A stretch of DNA of 64,000 nt from Chromera velia. Taxonomy: Eukaryota; Sar; Chromeraceae. The stretch spans positions 64,050 to 128,049 of the forward strand of contig JAHBMJ010004262.1 of assembly GCA_018398765.1 (NCBI GenBank), written 5' to 3'. Shown here in pieces: positions 56,210 through 64,000 of this stretch. Position 1 is the stretch's first letter. The number at the start of each line of letters is the position of its first letter. The notes beneath the pieces are model-generated. The model saw nothing but the letters and a program-made list of their open reading frames with translations. It was not told where the DNA came from and ran no database searches. Both the position numbers and the translations under genes were made by a program.

Positions 56210-56725
56210 TTAGACAGCGGTCTGTTCCTCTCCCTGCTTCTCCCGCCGCCTTTCAACGTCCGAATTAGACGACAGCAGAAAATCTGAAATCGACAGCAGT
56301 TTGGCCCGTTGCAGGTGTTGACCGAGCAGTGCCAGGAGGCTGATGCTCACCCCTGTATACCCATTACCGCCGCAGACACAAACCCAGACAAAGACAGAGG
56401 TCCTTATGTTTCCGTCCGTGTGGTGTGTTAGTATGCGTCGCGACATACATTCATAGCCATTGAAGTTCTTGGGCGATGAAGAGGTGTTGGAAGCGCCCTC
56501 GTTCACCCCGTCTTTGTCTCTGCTATTCTGTTCCCCTCGTGATTTGGGGGCTTTGGCGTTCGCCCGGTTGCGACGGTCGATCATATCTCCCCTCCTCAAG
56601 CAGATGCTTCTGATTTGTCTGAAACTTTGATCGATGGGTGGAGTGAGTCTTTTGTTTCGATCGATCGATCGATAGATTCTTTTGTCTCTTCTCATACTGA
56701 CAGTCTGCAGGTCCGACTTCGGCAC
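56210..56725 (-). CDS. C-terminal end of a small minus-strand gene
   Basis: Two exons join in phase through a GTATGT donor at about 56445 and an acceptor before 56352: the upstream part reads DRRNRANAKAPKSRGEQNSR...KNFNGYE and the last exon reads VSISLLALLGQHLQRAKLLS and ends EEQTAV at TAG/TAA 56210. The last exon is amphipathic. No family is recognised. The true start is unknown; an upstream exon around 56750 (MADTRMTACAEVGPAD) is possible but does not join in phase. It converges with the SNF2 gene, whose stop is about 120 bases away. Confidence 0.4.
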   Translation of the reverse strand: MPKSDLQTVSMRRDKRIYRSIDRNKRLTPPIDQSFRQIRSICLRRGDMIDRRNRANAKAPKSRGEQNSRDKDGVNEGASNTSSSPKNFNGYECMSRRILTHHTDGNIRTSVFVWVCVCGGNGYTGVSISLLALLGQHLQRAKLLSISDFLLSSNSDVERRREKQGEEQTAV

Positions 56726-56899
56726 ATGCAGTCATCCGTGTGTCAGCCATCAGTGCTTGCAAAACGCTCAATGTTGGGAAGGAAGAGTGAGAGACGCAGT
56801 GCAGTAGAAGTCCGAAGGGCGAATTACGTGAAAGATCATTCATGCAGGGGGGGCCGCAGCTTCATGACTCGGGGTTGATTCGTTGTATGTGCCCTTGTA

Positions 56900-57643
56900 G
56901 TCCCAAATCAATCATTCGATATATGCGCTCTCAGACTGTTGCTCCTGTCTCATTTCGTGAGTCAATTTCATGAATTGCAGTTGCTAGTGCAGTTGGTGCT
57001 GAGCTTGGAATTCTAGTTGGAATTGCGTTGCCCCACTTGCTTGTTCACATGTCTTTGTGCACTCATGGCCTGGCCAGCAATCGTCCTAGTGATGCATTCT
57101 TCATATTCAGTTTGTCAGTCTTTGTCAGGCTTTAGGTCAGGCTGTCATTCAATCGCAAGTCATATGAAAAAAGCCGTTCAAAAAACGAAATGTCATGACC
57201 AATTCATCTTTTGAATCGTTTCATTTTATTGGCATTTACAAAAAGATTTTTGCCAAAATTTTGATAGATTTTAGTCTAGATTCTAATGTAGATTTCAATT
57301 AAATAGAAGAAAATTCATGTATATACAGGGAACTTGTTCAGTTTAAAATTGGTACAATTTGGTATGTACCGTATGCAAATAAAACTTAAAGGGATTTATT
57401 TAAGTTAAAAAAATTATTGGCAACTCTATATTACACAGTACGGTCAGGAATAATGAAAGTAGGACGGTTACTAGGTGGCCGCTAGGCCGCCTGGTTACCA
57501 ATTTTGTGGTTATGGTAGTAGTGTTTGAATGGTAGTGGTAGTAGCTAAAAACAGGCAGATTTGGCCATATTTTAAGCCAAACTTAACTTACATAACCAGT
57601 TTTAGACTAGCAAAAATCATATTTTGATATTTATCAAAAGTTT
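56900..57643. other. Intergenic, AT-rich, no gene seen
   Basis: From about 57220 the sequence is strongly AT-rich. A short inverted motif (GGCCGCTAGGCCGCC) lies near 57480. Ends at the left LTR. Confidence 0.4.
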
Positions 57644-58010
57644 TGTTACGGCAAGCTCCTCCGAAGTTAGTTCACAGTGCACACAAATCGGACTAGCGGG
57701 TGAAGGGGCAGCGCCGGGCAATCAGTAGAGCCAGTGCTTGAGAAAGCGCGGGCACAAGGGTCAGACGTCAGGCCGTCCGCTATGGCGTCACCCACGCCCT
57801 GAGGTTTCATGAAAAAAAAGAATTAATTCGGAAATACAGAAGCATGCATATATGCAAGTCAATGTATGAAAAGAATAAGATTGATTAAGATTGAAACAAA
57901 ACAATACGAAAGGAACAAGGAGGTCTGATGGACAGATTCCTCCACGTACGTTAAGCTTGAGAAGTGAAGTCGTATGGTAAGTCCTCACTTTAGTTCCTAA
58001 GAGCGTGACA
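57644..58010 (+). repeat. 5' LTR of the Ty3/gypsy element
   Basis: Begins TGTTACGGCAAGCTCC and ends AGAGCGTGACA (TGT...ACA). Matches 63685-64000. Confidence 0.88.
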
Positions 58011-58030
58011 AGTGGTAGCTAGAGCTCTCC
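58011..58030 (+). other. Probable primer binding site
   Basis: AGTGGTAGCTAGAGCTC follows the LTR directly; TGGTAGC... fits the complement of a tRNA 3' end (CCA). The tRNA is not identified. Confidence 0.45.
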
Positions 58031-58086
58031 GCTTCTCGGGGACCTCTGAGTAAACAACAGTCATCCGTCTCTGCATGTATTGAAAG

Positions 58087-59082
58087 ATGGACTTCAGCAA
58101 GCTGGAGAACACAAAGAAGCTTCAGCCTTGCTGTGCAGTATACAAGCCGAAAGTGCACCCGAAGGCACTTGAAGGCGATGATCCGGCTGTCTGGATTCGG
58201 AACTTTATGGAACAGACAGGGGGAACGGTTCTGGATCTCGATGATGCAACGACCATCGGATACTTTGGTCGTCATCTCTCAGGAGAGGCTTTGCGCTGGT
58301 GGCTGGATCTCAAGGCAACAGGGACTGTGAAGACGAGAAGAGAACTCGAGGATGCTTTCCTCGAGAGCCAGGGTCCAAAGGAAGTCGAACGTTTGGCGGC
58401 GTGGAAGACCATCGCACGGCCACGCCTTCACCACTACACGGACTGGGAGAATTTCCAGCAAGCCTTCGTGTCCCAGTACAGAGTCGCTCGACCACTGGCA
58501 GACAAGGAGGAAATGATCCCACTTTTTATGGCGATTCTTCCGGAGGAAGTGAATGAAGAGCTCATGAAGAAGGGGGACATCTCGGATTTCACCGAACTCT
58601 CAAAAACGGCCCAGCACTACTACGAGCTGAACAACCCAAAGTATGCATCCACGAACCCTGTGAATGCATACGGGGTTCCCTCTACAGCCCCTCAGCCAAA
58701 CAAAGCGACCCCAATCCCTCCCATTGCTGCTGTCAACGCAGGAGCATACCCTGACCTCTCCCGTGTTCTCTCACAGCTTCAAGGCCAAGTCGCAGCTCTC
58801 CAGTCTCAGGTTGACAGATCGAACAGCCATCGGAGCAACGGAGGAGGCAGAGGCCGAGGGAACAGCAACAGGGGAGGCCACTGGCAGGGAAACAGGCAGC
58901 AGAATGGAGGGCAGAATGGGGGTAGCGGAGGCGGCTCATCTGACGGAGTGAAGTGTCGGGTCTGCAACGGCCCTCACTTCGTAGCTGAGTGCACAGATCG
59001 TCGGGCAGAGGGTTGGAGAATGTGCCAGGGCTTCTACAAGAATAGAGGGGGCTCGTCAAACAGGAGGGGCAGGCGTGGCTGA
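58087..59082 (+). CDS. gag: gag of the Ty3/gypsy element, 331 aa
   Basis: Intact frame. Residues 30-200 resemble retrotransposon capsid (ALRWWLDLKA, WENFQQAFVSQYR). A Gly/Arg/Asn-rich stretch precedes a zinc knuckle near residue 295, CRVCNGPHFVAEC, which is C-x2-C-x3-H-x4-C, one residue shorter than the usual C-x2-C-x4-H-x4-C. It would form the virus-like particle and bind the RNA. pol follows in another frame (offset -1). Confidence 0.85.
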   Translation: MDFSKLENTKKLQPCCAVYKPKVHPKALEGDDPAVWIRNFMEQTGGTVLDLDDATTIGYFGRHLSGEALRWWLDLKATGTVKTRRELEDAFLESQGPKEVERLAAWKTIARPRLHHYTDWENFQQAFVSQYRVARPLADKEEMIPLFMAILPEEVNEELMKKGDISDFTELSKTAQHYYELNNPKYASTNPVNAYGVPSTAPQPNKATPIPPIAAVNAGAYPDLSRVLSQLQGQVAALQSQVDRSNSHRSNGGGRGRGNSNRGGHWQGNRQQNGGQNGGSGGGSSDGVKCRVCNGPHFVAECTDRRAEGWRMCQGFYKNRGGSSNRRGRRG

Positions 59083-59153
59083 AGGCCTCACGTCCTGTCT
59101 ATCCTTCCGGGTCTTCAGTCGAGAGTGAAGAGAAGACACGTGACCTGCCGGCA

Positions 59154-59600
59154 ATGACTAGCAGTGAATCCTGTCCTGTGAGTGTGATTCATAATGCAGG
59201 GCAGTGCATCACTCAAATGTGTGTCAGTGGGAATGTGAATAACAAAGGCGTATACATCCCTGCACGTCTTGATACATATGCAGGTCTCGGATTGAGCAGT
59301 GAGGCGTTTGCACGAAAATGTGGGTGTGAAATTCGGGAGACGAAATTTGACTTGACGGCGTATGGAGGAGCCAATGTGGAGGTGGTGGGGGAGACAACGC
59401 TTTTCCTCTCCCATCCCCAATCAACTCTTCCTGCACTCCCGTAGGACGTTCTCGTCACTCGGGGGAGCGACATCGAGCTTCTGTTGGGCTTGGATTTCCT
59501 GTCCAACAAGAAGGATGTCACATTTGACCTAAAGAACAACAGAATGATCTACTCGCACTTTCCAGTCTTCCCTCTCTCTTCCACAATCTCATTTCAGCAG
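59154..59600 (+). pseudogene. pol: Protease part of pol
   Basis: Retropepsin-like region with ARLDTYAGLGLSS at the place of the catalytic D-T/S-G, so the third residue is Tyr instead of Gly. The second conserved stretch LLLGLDFL lies further on. A TAG at 59442-59444 splits the two in the same frame. The family match is good; the odd triad could be a mutation or a real feature of this lineage. Confidence 0.7.
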
Positions 59601-61620
59601 CAGCCTGTCTCTATTGTGCAGTGTTCCTCTATCCCGCCTAGGCGAGCGGAGGTGGAGATCGTTTGTTCAGTGAGTGGGTTTGAGTCAGGGGCAGAAATCC
59701 ACATTGAAAAGAAATGGCAGCAGGAGAATGGGAAATTCCAGCTGGCCGTCCCTGATCAAGTGCTGAAGATAGAAGGAGGAGGAGTTGTGAAGATGAGAGT
59801 TTCCAACTTTAGGGAGGAAGAATGCACCCTGGGAGCCGGACAGGAAATAGCCAAGGCAATCTCCGTCGAGAATTCGAGAGAACAAGCAGTGGCGGCTCTT
59901 TGGGCGGATGCATGGCATGCAGGTCGACAAAGCGAACTTGAGAAGAAGTATAAGGAAACGAACGGACAATGGAAGAGGATGAAAGACGAGATGCCGGGCA
60001 ACAGGTATGCTCGGAGAGCAGCTTGGAGATCCTTCCAAGCTGTATGTGCGATCAAGAGCTCATCGAGCTCACCAAGCTCTCAGAGCTCAAACAAACAGAC
60101 ACCGGCAGAAATGGAAAGGGAACGGGCAGAGAGAAAGAGGGAAAGGGTGATAGGAGGACCTGAAGGCAGGTCCTTGCCCCAAGTCTCCAAAAGAGCCAAG
60201 ATTGATCATCTCTCTTCAGAACAACAAAAACGACTCGCAGAGGTAATTGATTCGTTCCCTGATGCTTGGTCTCAGCATCGTTTTGATTTGGAAAGGCTGC
60301 AGGTGGATGGAAAAGAGATCGTGCACGAAGTGCACACGACGGGACCACCTATTCGGTGGTACCACGATAGAGTCGCCTACAGCCAGAGAGAGATGCTGAG
60401 GGAGGAATTGAAGCAGATGGAGGAAGCAGAGCTGATTGAACCCTCGTCCTCTGCATGGGCGACTCCGGTGGTGTTAGTCCTTAAACCTGATGGAACAATC
60501 CGCTTTTGTCTCGACTTTTGGAAGCTGAATGCAGCCACGCAGAAAGACGGGTTCCCAATGCCTCGCATCGACGAGGTAGTCCACCTGGTGGAAGGGGCTT
60601 CAGTTTTCACTGTTTTGGACGTGTCTTCAGGATTCTGGCAGATCGGGATGAGAGAACAAGACAAAGAAAAGACAGCATTCGTCACACCATTCGGGCTGTA
60701 TCAGTTCAAAGTAATAGCTCAAGGACTAATCAATGCACCAGCAACATTTCAGTGAGCCATGCAACTGGTGCTGTCAGGGCTTCCCCGTGAGCTTGCGCTC
60801 GTGTACATCGACGACCTGATCGTATTCTCAAAAGACTTCGACTCGTATCTGGAGGATCTTCGGACCCTCTTAGACCGAGTGTAGAAGTGCGGTCTCAAAC
60901 TGAAGGTGGAAAAGGCGCAGTTTGCTCTGTCAGAGGTAAAGTATCTGGGTTTTCTCTTGTCTGCAGATGGGATCAGACCAGACCCAGCAAAGCTGGAGGC
61001 ACTCAGAAACATGGAACCTCCACGGGACAGAGCAGAGGTGCGTTCCTTTTTAGGACTGGTCGGGTGGTATCGACAGTTCATCGAACGATTCAGCGAGATT
61101 GCTTTTCCCCTCTCCACCCTCCTCAAAACAGCAGAAGGCGAAGAAAAGAAACAGATTCCATTCAGGTGGATAGAAGAGGCACAGGCCGCTTTCGACACCT
61201 TGCGCAACCGACTCTGCGAGGCACCTTGCCTTGCTCATCCGCGAGTGCTCGAACCTTTCATCGTGAAGGCGGACACAAGCGATGAAGCAGGGAGGAGTCT
61301 TGAAGCAGAGAATAGATGAGATAGAGAAGGTGATCGAATTCTGTTCGAAGACCTTGACTACGACGGAGAGGAAATGGGGCATCTCGGAGAAGGAGGGACT
61401 CGGGGTCATGCACTGTCTCCGCAAGTGGAGGCACTATCTTCTCGGTAAGAGAAACACCCTGCAGACGGACCACAAAGCCCTTTTGGCCTGGAAAGACAAG
61501 AAGCTCAACAACGCAAAGCTGCAGAGGTAGGAAACTGAGTTGGCTGATTATGACCTCAACATTCAGCATGTCCCTGGCAGGCTGCACTCTGAGGCAGATG
61601 CACTCAGTCGCTTGAGGCAG
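59601..61620 (+). pseudogene. pol: Reverse transcriptase and RNase H part of pol
   Basis: RT motifs in order: LIEPSSSAWATPVVLV, FCLDFWKLNAAT, VLDVSSGFWQI, FVTPFGLYQFKV, YIDDLIVFS (60804) and KYLGFLLS. RNase H follows (KADTS, CSKTLTTTERKW, DHKALLAW). The frame is broken by TGA at 60753, TAG at 60882 and TAG at 61528, and by a frameshift (+1 or -2) near 61290 at the start of RNase H. The residues normally found at these stops (Arg or Gln, Gln, Trp) point to transitions. Confidence 0.9.
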
Positions 61621-63309
61621 AAGGTACCCAACTCTTCCACCGCTCCCTGCAAAGCGGAGGGAACGGTGCATGCTGCTCCGGTAGAGCCAGTGGACACAAA
61701 CAAAACCGAAGAGACCGATCACAGAGGAGATAGAGAAGGAAATGTGTGGGAGGAGAGAGAGCCTTCTAAGCAGGGAGAGGGTTTTCTTCAGGATTTGCAG
61801 AAGCATTCAGGAGGTGATACATACACAGGTCCACGCATCAGATACTTGAAAACAGGAGAATTACCTCAGAGCGACCGTGTGTCCAGAACTATCCTGCTGT
61901 CTGCAGATCGCTTTCGCATAGAGAATGGAATCCTGTACCGCATGGAGGGAGACAGAGAGCAGCTCGTGGTACCTGCAGCTCTGAGGGATCGCGTGATTGC
62001 GTCCAACCATGATCACGCTTTGTTCGGGCACCTCCACACTCGTCGCACTTTGCATCGAGTGAGGGAGAGCTTCTGGTGGCCCTCCATGGCGAACGACGTG
62101 AAGGACTGGTGTGAAACCTGTGGGCCTTGCCAGAGGCGAACACCAGCAAGAGGCACCGATCCGGGGGTGACCTCCATTCCTATTTCGGGGCCGAGGGAGC
62201 TTTATGGAATGGACATCGTGGGTCCGTTTTGAACAGCTCCAGGCGGGTACAAGTATATACTCGTCGTCACCGATCACTACACCAAGTGGGCGCACGTCTT
62301 CTCTCTTGTGGAGATGTCAGCAACGACAATTGCACGTCTACTTCTTGACTTTGTGTTTCTGGATCACGGCTTCCCTCGTTTTCTTCTTTCAGACCGAGGC
62401 ACAAACTTTTGTGCAGAGATCGTTTCCGCACTGTGTCGACTCTTAGGAGTTGAGCGGATTCGAACGACTGCCTATCATCCTCAAGGGAACGGTCTGACTG
62501 AACGATTCAACCAGACGCTCGTGAACATGTTGGCCAAGTGTGTAGAGAAGAATCCAGGGAAGTGGGCGGCAGTGTGCAGACAGTGTGCATGGGCATACAA
62601 CACATCTGTGCACGACATCACCAATCACACTCCCTACGAACTTGTGTTTGGTGTGACACCGCCTCACCCTCTTCTCCCTGCAGATGCGTTTACAGATTTG
62701 CCAGTAACCGACGTTCCTGACTGGCTTAAATTTTTGAAGAAGAAGATGGAGGAGACGCAGGAGAAAATCGGACAGAGCATCCAGAAGAGTCAGCAACGGA
62801 CGGAAAAGAGGAAACCACCGGTGAAGAAGTTTGCTTTCTCAGTGGGTGAGTTGGTCCTCATGAGGATTGAAAGGTTGAAGAGAAACAAACTCCAGACGGC
62901 ATGGAGGGGACCATTTATTGTTGTGGGGCAAGTGTCGGAGCGTCCCATGCATTATGTGGTTCGACTGCGGGAGGGAGGAAAGAGAGAGGTGATTCATCTT
63001 TCTCGTTTGCGAAGGTTCCGAGTCAGACAGACTCAAGGTCAGGGGAGGCAGAGAAACAGTCGTAGCCCTACAGCAGATGCAGAACGAGCGACAGAGAGAA
63101 AGGATTCTCAACCGTCTGCTGACAATGCAGAAGGCGAGAGAGAGGCAGAGGCTCCACAGCAGCCCTCTGCAACAGAAAATGGAAAAGGTCCTGTAGAAGG
63201 ACTGAGTGAGATTTCGAGTCAGTCGAGCAAAGATGCCGACTCAAACTCGGACAGGGCAGCGAATGAAATTCTTGCCGAGCTGGGGAAAGTTTTGGACGAA
63301 GAGTTTTAA
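61621..63309 (+). pseudogene. pol: Integrase part of pol
   Basis: An HHCC zinc finger (HALFGHLHTRR ... CETCGPC) at about 61990-62140, then the catalytic core with D in GMDIVGPF (62212), D in LLSDRGTNF (62392) and E in GNGLTERFNQ (62500), a D-x35-E spacing for the last pair. A TGA at 62230 lies just after the first Asp. The C-terminal GPF/Y-like module (TAWRGPFIVVGQV, REVIHLSRLRRF) follows. A TAA at 63307 ends this frame. Confidence 0.88.
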
Positions 63310-63615
63310 CGTGATAGTCCTCCGAGAAGGGATGAGTTTCTGCCTGCTACGTTCCAGAGCTCCGGCACACGCAAGCAACGCGTCAGTCGCCGCGTGGTTC
63401 CAGTTCGCATTCAGGCGTCAAGAGAAACAGAGGGGGAGACCGAGTACCGAGTCTTCTACAACGACGGTTCCTTTACCTGGTTGGCAGCAAAGGACACAGG
63501 AGCTCCAAAACTAGTGGCCGATTTCGAAAGAGACAAACGCAGGACGCTGCGTAGGAAGGAAACGGAAGATAAGAAAGAAAAGGGAGAAACAGAAGGAGTG
63601 AAAGTTGGATTTTGA
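63310..63615 (+). pseudogene. Chromodomain-like tail after integrase
   Basis: The frame continues past the TAA at 63307 to 63615 with TEYRVFYNDGSFTWLAA and APKLVADFE, resembling the short chromodomain tail of chromoviral integrases (Y-x-V, TW, and AP-x-L-x-x-FE). The similarity is modest. TAA could be the true end of pol or a further stop. Confidence 0.4.
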
Positions 63616-63671
63616 GAAAAGCATCTCACAACAGTACCGGACCTTTGGGCTGACCCGGGACGTGTCAGTTT

Positions 63672-63683
63672 TGAAGGGGGGAT
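63672..63683 (+). other. Polypurine tract
   Basis: GAAGGGGGGA immediately before the TGTTACGG start of the 3' LTR, the plus-strand primer of LTR retrotransposons. Confidence 0.75.
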
Positions 63684-63684
63684 G

Positions 63685-64000
63685 TGTTACGGCAAGCTCC
63701 ACCGAAGTTAGTTCACCGTGCGCACAAATCGGACTAGCGGGTGAAGGGGCAGCGCCGGGCAATCAGTAGAGCCAGTGCTTGAAAAAGCGCGGACACAAGG
63801 GTCAGACGTCAGGCCGTCCGCTATGGCGTCACCCACGCCCTGAGGTTTCATGAAAAAAGAATTGATTCGGAAATACAGAAGCATACATATATGCAAGTCA
63901 ATGCATGGAAATAATAAGACTGATTAAGATTGAAACAAAACAATATGAAAGGAACAAGGAGGTCTGATGAACAGATTCCTCCACGTAGGTTAAGCTTGAT
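63685..64000 (+). repeat. 3' LTR of the Ty3/gypsy element, truncated by the window
   Basis: Matches 57644 onward to the last base; about fifteen differences, mostly transitions and several in CpG context. About 50 bases are missing at the window end, so the target duplication cannot be checked. Confidence 0.88.

Larger units (their letters stand above)
57644..64000 (+). mobile_element. Ty3/gypsy LTR retrotransposon, decayed, 3' LTR cut by the window end
   Basis: LTR, primer site, gag, protease, reverse transcriptase, RNase H, integrase, polypurine tract and second LTR follow in the Ty3/gypsy order (RT before integrase). The two LTRs are about 95% alike over the shared 310 bases. pol is broken by several in-frame stops and one frameshift, so the copy is inactive. 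A chromodomain-like tail after integrase suggests the chromovirus branch, but weakly. Confidence 0.92.

Overview
The window looks like nuclear DNA of a protist. Genes are split into many exons with CT-rich introns, proteins are long and low in complexity, no gene is operon-like, and retrotransposons and DNA transposons fill the gaps. The architecture recalls chromerid or other alveolate algae, but nothing here proves the species. Exon structures were built by hand from splice signals plus reading-frame phase; none is backed by RNA evidence.

Layout. A three-copy tandem repeat (153-760) and a small hAT-like element (1008-1843) open the window. Next is a minus-strand, 8-exon gene for a single-pass membrane protein (2778-7764). 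A 3.1 kb repeat element with an internal minisatellite follows (8063-11159). A plus-strand, 6-exon gene encodes a Gly/FG-rich, coiled-coil protein (11799-13718). Two minus-strand genes come next: one with IQ motifs (about 16156-19096, ends unresolved) and a 9-exon gene for a 2,251-residue, mostly disordered protein (20396-29463). An old LTR element (30503-36843), one LTR of which carries a foldback MITE, and a second hAT-like element (37740-39981) fill the middle. A minus-strand CCCH zinc-finger gene (40621 to about 42846) precedes a second copy of the minisatellite element (44013-46807). A plus-strand, 13-exon SNF2-family ATPase gene spans 47021-56088 and converges with a short minus-strand gene tail. 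A decayed Ty3/gypsy retrotransposon (57644 to the window end) closes the window.

How the genes relate. No shared pathway is evident. The SNF2 ATPase is the only gene with a clear function (chromatin remodelling). The CCCH protein is probably RNA-binding. The FG-rich protein could be nucleoporin-like, and the IQ protein could bind calmodulin. The two minisatellite elements are in the same orientation and each ends shortly upstream of a plus-strand gene.

The most notable signals are an excess of splice donors starting GTC, a hAT-like family with a perfect 8-bp target duplication, a foldback MITE inside an LTR whose sister LTR is the empty site, microsatellites just upstream of splice acceptors, and a retrotransposon whose in-frame stops mostly look like C-to-T or G-to-A transitions.
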